This document shows, in pieces, positions 25,482 to 32,932 of a DNA stretch of 64,000 bases. The stretch is from contig NZ_KQ410743.1 in NCBI RefSeq assembly GCF_001262505.1, forward strand, positions 36,068-100,067, given 5' to 3'. The notes below the pieces were generated by a model. That model ran no database searches. It saw only the letters and a list, made by a program, of their open reading frames with translations, and was not told the origin of the DNA. A program made the position numbers and the translations under genes. The DNA comes from Shinella sp. SUS2 (lineage in GTDB: Bacteria; Pseudomonadota; Alphaproteobacteria; Rhizobiales; Rhizobiaceae). Each line of letters opens with the position of its first letter. Position 1 is the first letter of the stretch.

Positions 25482-25556
25482 ATGTCTAATGAGATTTCGG
25501 TCTTGGCTTCGGGCATGGGAATTGTGGTGAACGCAACGAGGCAGCCCTCGTTCTGA
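25482..25556 (+). CDS. 24-residue small ORF with near-perfect Shine-Dalgarno
   Basis: Encodes MSNEISVLASGMG followed by IVVNATRQPSF. The leader AAGGAAGGTGATC (25467-25479) differs from the full 16S tail complement AAGGAGGTGATC by a single inserted base, and the spacing to ATG is good; this is the strongest ribosome site I noticed in the window. The stop is followed by three consecutive hairpins ending in a terminator, so a transcript of about 190 bases is defined. I recognise no family. It could be a small protein, a dual-function sRNA or a leader peptide, although no downstream gene on this strand is close enough for attenuation. Confidence 0.55.
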   Translation: MSNEISVLASGMGIVVNATRQPSF

Positions 25557-25569
25557 TCACGCCTTCCTT

Positions 25570-25635
25570 CGGGTCCAAAGACCCGGGTCCACGCCGGACC
25601 AAACCTCATGGGGGCCACCTTCGGGTGGCCCTTTT
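25570..25635 (+). terminator. Three tandem hairpins ending in an intrinsic terminator
   Basis: CGGGTC-CAAA-GACCCG (25570-25585), GGTCC-ACGCC-GGACC (25586-25600), then the terminator GGGCCACC-TTCG-GGTGGCCC with TTTT (25612-25635). The first two hairpins directly abut. Together they form the 3' part of the small-ORF transcript. Confidence 0.75.
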
Positions 25636-25734
25636 GCGTTTCCGAGACGGCGCTGCCGCGCCGAACCGCAACAAAGGAGTGGTTTGCGGTCCTTTGATCT
25701 CGATCCGCCGGGCCTTTCCGGCAACAGCCTTGTC

Positions 25735-25890
25735 TTACGGACGGACCAGCACGGTCAGCATCATCAGGGCGATGGCGACGACGGCGATCTTCCAGAAATC
25801 CGCGCGGCGTTTCAGCCCCGGCAGGCCGAGAGGCCGGATGAGATGCAGCAGCATGACGGCAAGCAGCAGGGCGGGAAGGATTTTCGACAT
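25735..25890 (-). CDS. 51-residue two-helix membrane protein, unknown function
   Basis: Starts MSKILPALLLAVMLLHLIRP, has a short cytoplasmic loop GLPGLKRRADF, and a second hydrophobic helix KIAVVAIALMMLTVLV ending at RP. The ATG at 25890 is preceded by AGAAAGG within a purine-rich stretch. The clear two-helix pattern, ribosome site and codon use with high GC3 support a real gene. I know of similar short hypothetical proteins in rhizobia but no function. It is antisense-oriented between the small ORF and the MFS gene. Confidence 0.65.
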   Translation of the reverse strand: MSKILPALLLAVMLLHLIRPLGLPGLKRRADFWKIAVVAIALMMLTVLVRP

Positions 25891-26042
25891 GACGGCCTTT
25901 CTCCCCCCTTCCTGTCACACCTCAGACACTTTTCCAAGCGATCAGCACGAGACCTGAAATTCGTACGCCCACGTGCTTTGCATCTGGCAATCGCGGACAG
26001 GTGCGCTATTCCTTACCCATTGGCGAAACTCACGAAAACCTC

Positions 26043-27320
26043 ATGCGAAAAAACCTCATATCCGTCTTCGCGCTTCTCATGGGCACGCTGTTCCTCTTTC
26101 TCGGGAACGGCCTGCACGGCCTGCTTCTGCCGATGCGCGGCGCCTTCGAAGGGTATGAGACGACGATGCTCGGCCTGCTGGGTACGTCCTGGGCCTCGGG
26201 TTTCGTTCTTGGCTGCCTTCTCGCCCCGACCGTCGTCAAGCGCATCGGCCATGTCCGTGCCTTTTCCGGTTTCGCCTCGCTGATCGCCATCATCGCGCTT
26301 CTGACGGGCATGCTGGTCGATCCGTTCTGGTGGATCGCGCTGCGCGCCGTCACCGGCTTCTCGATCGCCGGCACCTCGATGATCATCGAAAGCTGGCTGA
26401 ACGAGCGCGCAACCAATGAAAGTCGCGGCCTGATCTTCTCGCTCTACATCGCCATCACCCTCGTCGGCACCGTCGGCGGCCAGATGACCGTGGCGCTGGG
26501 CGACGTGACGACCCCCCTGCTCTTCATGTTCGCCGGTATCCTCTATTGCCTTGCCATGTTGCCGACGACGCTCTCCACGGCCGCCTCGCCGCAGCCGCTG
26601 AAGCAGGTCAGGCTCGACATCCCCGCGCTCTACCGCACCTCGCCGGTCGCCAGCGTCGGCATCGTGCTGATCGGCATCGCCAACGGCGCCTTCGGCACGC
26701 TCGGCGCGGTCTTCGGCGCCAATGCCGGCCTCTCGCCCAGCACGATCGCCATCATGATGAGTGTCGCCATCTTCGCCGGCGCCGTGATGCAGCTGCCCGC
26801 CGGCCGCCTGTCCGACCGCGTCGACCGGCGCATCGTGCTCGCGGCGCTGTCCGCCATCGCCGCCGCTGCGGGTCTGTCGCTCTTCGTCTTCCAGCCCGCC
26901 TCGGTCACCATGCTTCTGGTGCTGACGGCGCTCTATGGCGCCATGGCGAACGCGCTCTACCCGATCGCCGTCTCGCACGCCAACGACTTCGCCAGCCCGG
27001 AAGACTTCGTCAAGGTCTCCGGCGGCCTGCTGCTGCTCTATGGCGTCGGCACGATCATCGGCCCGACGATCGGCGGCCCGATCATGTCGGCGGTCGGCCC
27101 CTATGCACTCTTCATGGTCACCTGCTGGGCGCATATCCTGATCACCGCCTACGCCATCTTCCGCAGCCGGCGCCGCGCCGCAAAGCCGGCCGAGATGCGC
27201 GAGAACTACACGACCCTCAATCCCGGCACGCTCACCACGCCGGAAAGCCTTCAGCTTTCGCCGCGCGCCCTCGCCCAGCCGCAGGCCGCCGACGAGCAAC
27301 AGGAGGAGCGACCCGCATGA
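26043..27320 (+). CDS. Major facilitator superfamily transporter
   Basis: 425 residues with twelve hydrophobic segments. N-terminal MRKNLISVFALLMGTLFLF, the motif-A-like loop between helices 2 and 3 (PTVVKRIGHVRAF), and a second in the C-half (GRLSDRVDRRIVL). The tail is hydrophilic (NYTTLNPGTLTTPES). The set resembles the YcaD/UMF1-like group of MFS carriers; the substrate is unknown. Start choice is uncertain, since a GTG at 26001 is in frame; I prefer the ATG that opens the first helix. The stop overlaps the DUF1192 start (ATGA), implying translational coupling. Confidence 0.82.
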   Translation: MRKNLISVFALLMGTLFLFLGNGLHGLLLPMRGAFEGYETTMLGLLGTSWASGFVLGCLLAPTVVKRIGHVRAFSGFASLIAIIALLTGMLVDPFWWIALRAVTGFSIAGTSMIIESWLNERATNESRGLIFSLYIAITLVGTVGGQMTVALGDVTTPLLFMFAGILYCLAMLPTTLSTAASPQPLKQVRLDIPALYRTSPVASVGIVLIGIANGAFGTLGAVFGANAGLSPSTIAIMMSVAIFAGAVMQLPAGRLSDRVDRRIVLAALSAIAAAAGLSLFVFQPASVTMLLVLTALYGAMANALYPIAVSHANDFASPEDFVKVSGGLLLLYGVGTIIGPTIGGPIMSAVGPYALFMVTCWAHILITAYAIFRSRRRAAKPAEMRENYTTLNPGTLTTPESLQLSPRALAQPQAADEQQEERPA

Positions 27321-27505
27321 GCTTTTTCGAAGACGACCGCCCGGCAAGGAAGATCGCCCACGAGATCGGCAGCGACCTCGCGCTGCTGTCCGTCGACGAG
27401 CTTTCCGCCCGCATCGACCTGCTGCGCGCGGAAATCGAACGGCTGGAGGCCGAAAAGCTGAAGAAGGGCGCCAGCCGATCGGCCGCGGAAAACCTGTTCC
27501 GGTAG
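27317..27505 (+). CDS. DUF1192 family small protein
   Basis: 62 residues: MSFFEDDRPARKIAHEIG, then DLALLSVDELSARIDLLRAE and a charged helix EIERLEAEKLKKGASRSAAENLF. This is the DUF1192 pattern, a short alphaproteobacterial family of unknown function predicted to be helical. Its ATG overlaps the MFS stop by four bases, with AGGAGGAG just upstream. In other alphaproteobacteria it also sits near rcdA. Confidence 0.85.
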   Translation: MSFFEDDRPARKIAHEIGSDLALLSVDELSARIDLLRAEIERLEAEKLKKGASRSAAENLFR

Positions 27506-27566
27506 GCGCGTCGGACTGCCACAGCCTTGCCGAAAAGGCACAGACACAAGCAAACCGGCAATAGAG

Positions 27567-27581
27567 TTAACCGGCCATTAA
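27567..27581 (+). promoter_or_regulatory. CtrA-type box upstream of candidate sRNA
   Basis: TTAA-CCGGCCA-TTAA matches the full CtrA consensus TTAA-N7-TTAA exactly. A -10-like GTTATT lies at 27591-27596, so the box would sit at about -34 to -20, the usual place for CtrA activation. Confidence 0.55.
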
Positions 27582-27599
27582 GCCTTCCCTGTTATTACT

Positions 27600-27704
27600 T
27601 GAACATCCGGTCCTTCCGGGTTCAGACATTTTCACCCTTCGGGGTTCGGTCTGATTTTTCTCCCTGTTTTACCTTGAGAGCCGCTTTCCGCGGCTCTTTT
27701 TTTG
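27600..27704 (+). ncRNA. Candidate three-hairpin small RNA
   Basis: No open frame. Three clean stem-loops follow each other. The first is TGAAC-at-CCGG-TCCTT-CCGG-GTTCA (27600-27624). The second is CAGAC...ACCC-TTCG-GGGT...GTCTG (27623-27653), with T-runs after it. The third is the terminator AGAGCCGC-TTTCC-GCGGCTCT followed by T6 (27677-27703). The loops are pyrimidine-rich (TCCTT, TTTCC), as in rhizobial sRNAs that target ribosome sites. It could instead be the 3' end of the MFS-DUF1192 transcript, but the compact structure and a CtrA box in front favour an independent RNA. Confidence 0.5.
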
Positions 27705-27750
27705 TCTGCCGCGCCCACAAAAGGAACCTGTCCCGAAAGAATTGTGGAGA

Positions 27751-27765
27751 TTAACCCTTTCTTAA
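27751..27765 (+). promoter_or_regulatory. CtrA-type box upstream of rcdA
   Basis: TTAA-CCCTTTC-TTAA, exact CtrA consensus, about 120 bases before the rcdA start. It is the second such box within 200 bases. Because RcdA promotes CtrA proteolysis, this would form a feedback loop. Confidence 0.6.
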
Positions 27766-27883
27766 GAATACCCTTGCGCGAATTAGGTTATGGGATCATC
27801 CTCACGACATAGACCGGCCGATTGGAACACCACGGGCCGACCTTCCGTTACCTGCATGTGATGCGTTCAACAGGGATGAAACC

Positions 27884-28402
27884 ATGTCCGAAAGAGGATT
27901 GAATACCGTCAGCTTCGCTGGCCACGTTGCGTCGTCGGCGCAATTCAAGTCCCTGTACGCCGAAGGCATGGGTCTGGTCGAGGAGACCGCGAGCTATCTC
28001 GACGGCGTCGGCCGCCAGGCTTCCAAGGTGCTGCCCCGCATGGCCTCCGTGCTTTATGCGGCAGAGTCGATGCGCCTCACCACCCGCCTGATGCAGATGG
28101 CCTCCTGGCTGCTCCTGCAGCGCGCCGTCAACAATGGCGAGATGAGCCGCGACCAGGTGCTTTCGGAAAAGAACAAGGTCCGCCTCGACAGCTTCAACGT
28201 CGACAAGACCGCACCCGGCTGGAACGACCTGCCGGAAGCCTTCCGCGACCTCATCGAGCGCTCGCTGCGCCTGCAGAACCGCATCGCCCTGCTCGACCGC
28301 GAGATCTATCGCCCACAGGAGGTCCAGACCTTCGCACCCGACAACCAGAACAGCGTGCAGGCCCAGATCAACCTGCTGCAGACGGCCTTCGGCAACAACT
28401 GA
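27884..28402 (+). CDS. rcdA: Regulator of CtrA degradation RcdA (DUF1465)
   Basis: 172 residues. In Caulobacter, RcdA is an adaptor that helps deliver CtrA to the ClpXP protease at the G1-S transition. The sequence matches DUF1465: SLYAEGMGLVEETASYLDG, LYAAESMRLTTRLMQMASW, LRLQNRIALLDREIY, with a flexible C-terminal tail. The gene is preceded by an exact TTAA-N7-TTAA motif and followed by a terminator, so it is probably monocistronic. Family assignment is firm; the function is carried over from Caulobacter. Confidence 0.88.
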   Translation: MSERGLNTVSFAGHVASSAQFKSLYAEGMGLVEETASYLDGVGRQASKVLPRMASVLYAAESMRLTTRLMQMASWLLLQRAVNNGEMSRDQVLSEKNKVRLDSFNVDKTAPGWNDLPEAFRDLIERSLRLQNRIALLDREIYRPQEVQTFAPDNQNSVQAQINLLQTAFGNN

Positions 28403-28428
28403 GCGACAGGCCAGACATGACGACGGAG

Positions 28429-28451
28429 ACCCGGCTCAGGCCGGGTTTTTT
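28429..28451 (+). terminator. Intrinsic terminator after rcdA
   Basis: ACCCGGC-TCAG-GCCGGGT stem followed by T6. Confidence 0.88.
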
Positions 28452-28504
28452 GTTGCACGGACCGCCCTCGCCTGCCCGCCGGGATCATCTCCTCCCAAAA
28501 CGCA

Positions 28505-28530
28505 AAAAACCCGGCCGAAGCCGGGTTTTT
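28505..28530 (-). terminator. Intrinsic terminator after rpmE
   Basis: AAAACCCGGC and GCCGGGTTTT arms with a CGAA loop, A-run and T-run on either side. It ends rpmE and can work in both directions. Confidence 0.88.
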
Positions 28531-28553
28531 CAAATTCGTCCGAAGCAGGCGGA

Positions 28554-28775
28554 TTAGAGGCCGAGGCCTTCGAAGCGCTTCTTGAACTTGGAGACGCGGC
28601 CGCCGCGGTCCATGAGCTGCTGGTTGCCGCCGGTCCAGGCCGGGTGCGACTTCGGGTCGATTTCGAGGTTCATCGTTGCGCCTTCCGAACCCCAGGTCGA
28701 GCGGGTTTCGTACTCGGTGCCGTCGGTCATCACAACCTTGATGGTGTGGTATGCGGGATGGATATCAGCCTTCAT
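28554..28775 (-). CDS. rpmE: 50S ribosomal protein L31 (cysteine-free form)
   Basis: 73 residues: MKADIHPAYHTIKVVMTDG, TRSTWGSEGATMNLEID, KSHPAWTGGNQQLMDRGGRVSKF. It has no cysteines, so it is the zinc-independent form of L31, typical of alphaproteobacteria. The start at 28775 follows AGGAAAG; longer reading is unsupported. It is divergent from the ABC exporter gene. Confidence 0.95.
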   Translation of the reverse strand: MKADIHPAYHTIKVVMTDGTEYETRSTWGSEGATMNLEIDPKSHPAWTGGNQQLMDRGGRVSKFKKRFEGLGL

Positions 28776-28965
28776 GACAACTTTCCTGCCTGTTCCGGGG
28801 GCCAATTGTCGCAACGGATTGCGACAGCGGGGCCAAAGACGTAAATGAAGCCGCGGTCGGTCGGACCTACGGCTTCCCAATTCGATGGCGAGCCTATACA
28901 GGAAGGCCGTCTGGATAACAAGAGCCGAAAGACAATTCGTGCCGGAAGGCGCTGGAAACGGGGGT

Positions 28966-30789
28966 ATGGTGTCCACAGACAAAGAGCAGGGCGCACAGGG
29001 AAAATCGGCGCGCCGCAACATTCGTCCCCTGGGCAGGCTTGCTCCCTATATCGGCCGTTATCGCGGCCTCGTCGCCGGGGCGCTGGTGGCCCTCGTAATG
29101 GCCGCCGTCACCACGCTCATCCTGCCGCTCGCCGTCCGCCGTATGATCGACCACGGCTTCTCCGGCGCCGATGCCGGCTTCATCAACACCTATTTCATGA
29201 TGCTCTTCGCGCTGGCCGGCCTGCTCGCGCTGGCGAGCGCCATGCGCTATTACTTCGTCATCACGCTCGGCGAACGCATCGTGGCGGACCTGCGCCGCGA
29301 CGTCTTTTCCCATGTGACGAGGCTTTCGCCCGCCTTCTTCGACGTCAACCAGTCCGGCGAGATCGTCTCGCGGCTGACCGCCGACACGACACAGATCAAA
29401 TCCGCCGTCGGCGCCACCGCTTCCGTCGCACTGCGCAACCTCATCCTCTGTTTCGGCGCCATCGCCATGATGGTCTATACCAGCCCGAAACTCTCCAGCC
29501 TCGTCATCGCCGCCATTCCGGTGATCGTCTTCCCGCTCGTCGCCTTCGGCCGCTCGGTGCGCCGCCGCTCGCGCGAGGCGCAGGACACGCTGGCCGCGGC
29601 CTCCGCCTATGCCGGCGAGGCGATCGGCGCCACCCGCACGCTTCAGGCCTTCAACGCGGAAGACGCCGCCCGCGCCCGCTTCTTCGGTGCTGTCGAGCAG
29701 GCCTATGGCGCCGCACGCTCCGCCATCCGCGCCCGCTCGCTGCTGACCGGCTTTGCCATCGCCATGATCTTCGGCTCTGTCGTTGCCGTGCTCTGGTTCG
29801 GCGCCCGCGACGTGCTGGCGGGCACGCTTTCGGCCGGCACGCTCGGCCAGTTCCTGCTCTATGCGGTCTTTGCCGCCGGCAGCCTCGGCGCACTGTCGGA
29901 AGTCTGGGGCGAGCTTTCGCAGGCTGCCGGCGCCGCCGAGCGTCTCACCGAACTTCTGGCCGAGCCGCCCGCCATCACCGCGCCTGCGAACCCCGTGGCC
30001 CTGCCGCTGCCCGCCCGCGGCGAGCTCACTTTCCGCGATGTGCATTTCTCCTATCCCGCCCGCCCCGGCTATCGCAGCATCAACGGCCTGGACTTTGCAG
30101 TAAGGCAGGGCGAGACCGTGGCCATCGTCGGCCCCTCCGGCGCCGGCAAGAGCACGATCCTCTCGCTGGTGCTGCGCTTCTACGATCCCGATACCGGCAC
30201 CGTACTTCTCGACGGGGTAGACCTTCGTGCCGCCGATCCGGAAGAGCTGCGCCGCCGCATCGCGCTGGTGCCGCAGGACGTCACCATTTTTGCTGCAACG
30301 ATCCGCGACAACATCGCCTTCGGCATGACCGGCGTGAGCGACGAGGCCGTGCAGGCCGCAGCAAGGGCCGCACAGGCGGAAGAATTCATCGCACGGCTCG
30401 ACAAGGGCTATGACACCATGGTGGGCGAGCGCGGCGTGACGCTGTCCGGCGGCCAACGCCAGCGCATCGCCATCGCCCGGGCCATCCTCAAGGACGCCCC
30501 GTTGCTGCTGCTCGACGAGGCGACCTCCGCGCTCGACGCGGAAAGCGAAACGCTCGTGCAGAAGGCCCTCGACGGCCAAATGGGCAAGCGCACGACGATC
30601 GTCATTGCTCATCGTCTCGCGACCGTTCTGAAGGCCGACCGCATCCTCGTCATGGAAGCCGGCCGTATCGTCGAGGAAGGCACCCACCAGTCACTCATAA
30701 GGCAGGACGGCCTCTACGCCCGCCTCGCCCGCCTGCAGTTCGATCACGGTGGTCAGGCGTTCCTTGGAGAAGACCGCGCAACCGGCTGA
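28966..30789 (+). CDS. ABC transporter, fused permease/ATPase (MsbA/LapB-type exporter half)
   Basis: 607 residues, a homodimeric-type exporter. An N-terminal six-helix membrane domain (about 25-310) is followed by the ATPase: Walker A VGPSGAGKSTILSL, Q-loop VPQDVTIF, signature LSGGQRQRIAIARA, Walker B LLLLDEATSALD, and the H-loop IVIAHRLATV. Start ATG 28966; upstream in-frame sequence is antisense to rpmE's leader. The substrate (lipid, polysaccharide or peptide) cannot be told. In rhizobia this ABC gene is regularly divergent from rpmE. Confidence 0.92.
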   Translation: MVSTDKEQGAQGKSARRNIRPLGRLAPYIGRYRGLVAGALVALVMAAVTTLILPLAVRRMIDHGFSGADAGFINTYFMMLFALAGLLALASAMRYYFVITLGERIVADLRRDVFSHVTRLSPAFFDVNQSGEIVSRLTADTTQIKSAVGATASVALRNLILCFGAIAMMVYTSPKLSSLVIAAIPVIVFPLVAFGRSVRRRSREAQDTLAAASAYAGEAIGATRTLQAFNAEDAARARFFGAVEQAYGAARSAIRARSLLTGFAIAMIFGSVVAVLWFGARDVLAGTLSAGTLGQFLLYAVFAAGSLGALSEVWGELSQAAGAAERLTELLAEPPAITAPANPVALPLPARGELTFRDVHFSYPARPGYRSINGLDFAVRQGETVAIVGPSGAGKSTILSLVLRFYDPDTGTVLLDGVDLRAADPEELRRRIALVPQDVTIFAATIRDNIAFGMTGVSDEAVQAAARAAQAEEFIARLDKGYDTMVGERGVTLSGGQRQRIAIARAILKDAPLLLLDEATSALDAESETLVQKALDGQMGKRTTIVIAHRLATVLKADRILVMEAGRIVEEGTHQSLIRQDGLYARLARLQFDHGGQAFLGEDRATG

Positions 30790-30865
30790 ATGCGGCCCCT
30801 TGCCTGACGGGCTGGGCGCCCTATCCTGAGGTGGCGGACTTCACGTCACCTCGGGAGGAAACCAC

Positions 30866-31858
30866 GTGACATTTTCGACGCTCACCCGCCGGACCCTCAT
30901 GGCCCTCGGCACCACCGTGCTTGCATCGCTGGCACTCGGCCAGCCCGCCAGCGCCCAGCAGTTCCCCGACAGGACCGTCACGCTTGTCGTGCCCTTCGCC
31001 GCCGGCGGCTCGACGGATGTCGTCGCGCGCATCATCGCGCAGAAGATGGGCGACATCCTCGGCCAGCAGATCATCGTGGAAAATGTCGGCGGCGCGGGCG
31101 GCAGCCTGGGGGCCGACCGTGTGGCGCGCGCCGAACCCGATGGCTACACGATCCTGATGGCGACCGTCGCCACCCATGCGCTGAACCCGCTGATCCTCAA
31201 GACCAAGCCCTACGATGCGGAAAAGGACTTCGCGCCGGTCTCCTTGCTGGTCATCGTGCCGAATGTCCTGGTGGTGAATCCGGAGCTGCCGGCCAAGAAT
31301 GTCGAGGAACTGCTGGCCCTGCTGAAGGCCGATCCGGAAGGGTACAGCTATGCCTCCTCCGGCAATGGCACGCCGCTGCACCTTTCTGGAGAGCTCTTCA
31401 AATCGATGGCCGGCGTCAGCATGCAGCATGTGCCCTACAAGGGCTCCGGCCCGGCACTGAACGACGTGATCGGCAACCAGATCCCGATCATGTTCGACAA
31501 CCTGCCGTCGTCCTCCGGCCACATCAAGGCTGGTACGCTGCGGGCGCTCGCCGTCACCACGAAGGAGCGCGCCGCTTCGTTCCCCGACGTGCCGACGATC
31601 GCCGAAGCGGGCATTCCCGGCTACGAGACCTATACCTGGAACGCGCTCTTCGCCCCGGCCGGCACGCCAAACGAGGTCGTCGCCAAGCTCAGCGAGGCCG
31701 CCAACGCGGCGCTGAAGGATCCGGCCGTCGCCGAGCGCATGAAGGAGTTCAGCGCCACCATCGTTGGTTCGACGCCGGAAGAACTCGGCAAGCACGTCAC
31801 GGCCGAGCTTGCCAAGTGGAAGCCGGTTGTCGAGGGCGCCAACATCCAGATGGACTGA
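30866..31858 (+). CDS. Tripartite tricarboxylate transporter (Bug/TctC) substrate-binding protein
   Basis: Periplasmic binding protein of 330 residues, GTG start with GGGAGGAA upstream. A signal peptide (TRRTLMALGTTVLASLAL, possibly Tat-like because of the RR) ends ASAQ. The Bug-fold follows: TLVVPFAAGGSTDVVARI, the carboxylate-binding ENVGGAGGSLGAD, MQHVPYKGSGPALNDVIG, and GTLRALAVTT. Expected ligand is a small carboxylate. No TctA or TctB membrane partners are next to it, so it must work with components elsewhere, act as a sensor, or be orphaned. Confidence 0.88.
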   Translation: MTFSTLTRRTLMALGTTVLASLALGQPASAQQFPDRTVTLVVPFAAGGSTDVVARIIAQKMGDILGQQIIVENVGGAGGSLGADRVARAEPDGYTILMATVATHALNPLILKTKPYDAEKDFAPVSLLVIVPNVLVVNPELPAKNVEELLALLKADPEGYSYASSGNGTPLHLSGELFKSMAGVSMQHVPYKGSGPALNDVIGNQIPIMFDNLPSSSGHIKAGTLRALAVTTKERAASFPDVPTIAEAGIPGYETYTWNALFAPAGTPNEVVAKLSEAANAALKDPAVAERMKEFSATIVGSTPEELGKHVTAELAKWKPVVEGANIQMD

Positions 31859-31870
31859 CGCTGCCTGTCC

Positions 31871-31900
31871 GAAGCAATTCCGCTTCGGCGGGATTGCTTC
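31871..31900. repeat. Palindrome between convergent genes
   Basis: GAAGCAATTCCGC-TTCG-GCGGGATTGCTTC, one mismatch in 13 bp. The stop of the minus-strand MotB-like gene lies within its right arm. No T-run follows. It resembles the larger repeat at 17026-17086 in sequence and in placement. Confidence 0.65.
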
Positions 31901-32930
31901 AGCGTTCGGTGAGTTTCAGTTCGATGCGACGGTTGGTTGCCCGCGCCGCATCATCGCTGCCTTCGGCGATCGGCTGGAACTCGCCGAACCCAGCCGCAAC
32001 AAGCCGGTTGGCCGGAACGCCCCTGGAGATCAGGAACTTGACGACCGACGTCGCGCGGGCGGAAGAAAGCTCCCAGTTGTCGCGGTAGCGGCCCGTGCCC
32101 GACAGCGGCACATTGTCCGTGTGCCCGTCGACGCGCAGCACCCAGTTGATCTCCGAGGGGATCTCGCGAGCAAGATCGAGCAGCGCGGTGGCAAGCTTGC
32201 TCATTTCCGCCTGCCCCGCCTCGTTGAGGTCGTTGCCGCCAGAGGGGAACAGCACTTCCGACTGGAAGACGAAGCGGTCGCCGACGATGCGGATGTTTTC
32301 CCGGTCGGAAAGGATTTCACGCAGGCGCCCGAAGAAATCGGAACGGTAGCGGTTGAGCTCCTGCACGCGCTGCGCCAGCGCAACATTCAGGCGGCGGCCG
32401 AGATCGGCGATCTTCGTCTGCGACGACTTGTCCTTGGCTTCGGAGGCCTGCAGCGCCTCCTCGACGGCGGCGATCTGGCTGCGCAGCGCCGCGATCTGCT
32501 GGTTGAGCAGCTCGATCTGGCTCATGGCCCGGGCGCTCACCTGCTTTTCCGAATCGAGTTCGCCCTCCAGCGTCGTGACCCGCGCATTGGCGGCATCCGA
32601 AACCCCGGCGCCACTGTCGAGCAGTTGCTGCAGGCGGGTACGGTCACTCTCCGACTGGGCAAGCGAGGCCTGGAGATTGGCTAGCGCGTCCTCGAGGTCC
32701 TGCTTGCCGCTCTTTTCCAGCGCCAGAAGCTGGGTCAGCTCGTTGATCTGGCTGGTTAGCCGGTTGAGCACGTCGTCCTTGCCGGAGATTTCACGGCTGA
32801 GGAAGAACTGCGCCAGCACGAAGACCGTGAGCAGGAACATGATGGCGAGCAGCAGCGTCGACAGCGCGTCAACGAAGCCCGGCCAGTAATCGACCGTGCG
32901 CTGGCTGCGCCGGTTGCGGGCGAGCGCCAT
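31899..32930 (-). CDS. MotB/OmpA-like peptidoglycan-binding protein of a stator-like pair
   Basis: 343 residues. One N-terminal membrane helix (about 18-45) with an Asp at its start (GFVDALSTLLLAIM), placed like the proton-carrying Asp of MotB. A long periplasmic coiled coil (about 50-195) follows, then an OmpA-type peptidoglycan-binding domain (FQSEVLFPSGGNDLNEAGQ, VDGHTDNVPLSGTGRYRDNWELS in two runs, and FGEFQPIAEG). Two bases separate it from the MotA/TolQ-like gene, so they form one unit. It is not a flagellar gene: no flagellar neighbours, and the coiled coil is longer than in MotB. Confidence 0.85.
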   Translation of the reverse strand: MALARNRRSQRTVDYWPGFVDALSTLLLAIMFLLTVFVLAQFFLSREISGKDDVLNRLTSQINELTQLLALEKSGKQDLEDALANLQASLAQSESDRTRLQQLLDSGAGVSDAANARVTTLEGELDSEKQVSARAMSQIELLNQQIAALRSQIAAVEEALQASEAKDKSSQTKIADLGRRLNVALAQRVQELNRYRSDFFGRLREILSDRENIRIVGDRFVFQSEVLFPSGGNDLNEAGQAEMSKLATALLDLAREIPSEINWVLRVDGHTDNVPLSGTGRYRDNWELSSARATSVVKFLISRGVPANRLVAAGFGEFQPIAEGSDDAARATNRRIELKLTER

Positions 32931-32932
32931 CC

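Noticed and set aside
24125..25918. A 597-codon minus-strand frame opposite pgk and the small ORF.
   Set aside because: Antisense shadow of pgk; it also reads through two terminators.
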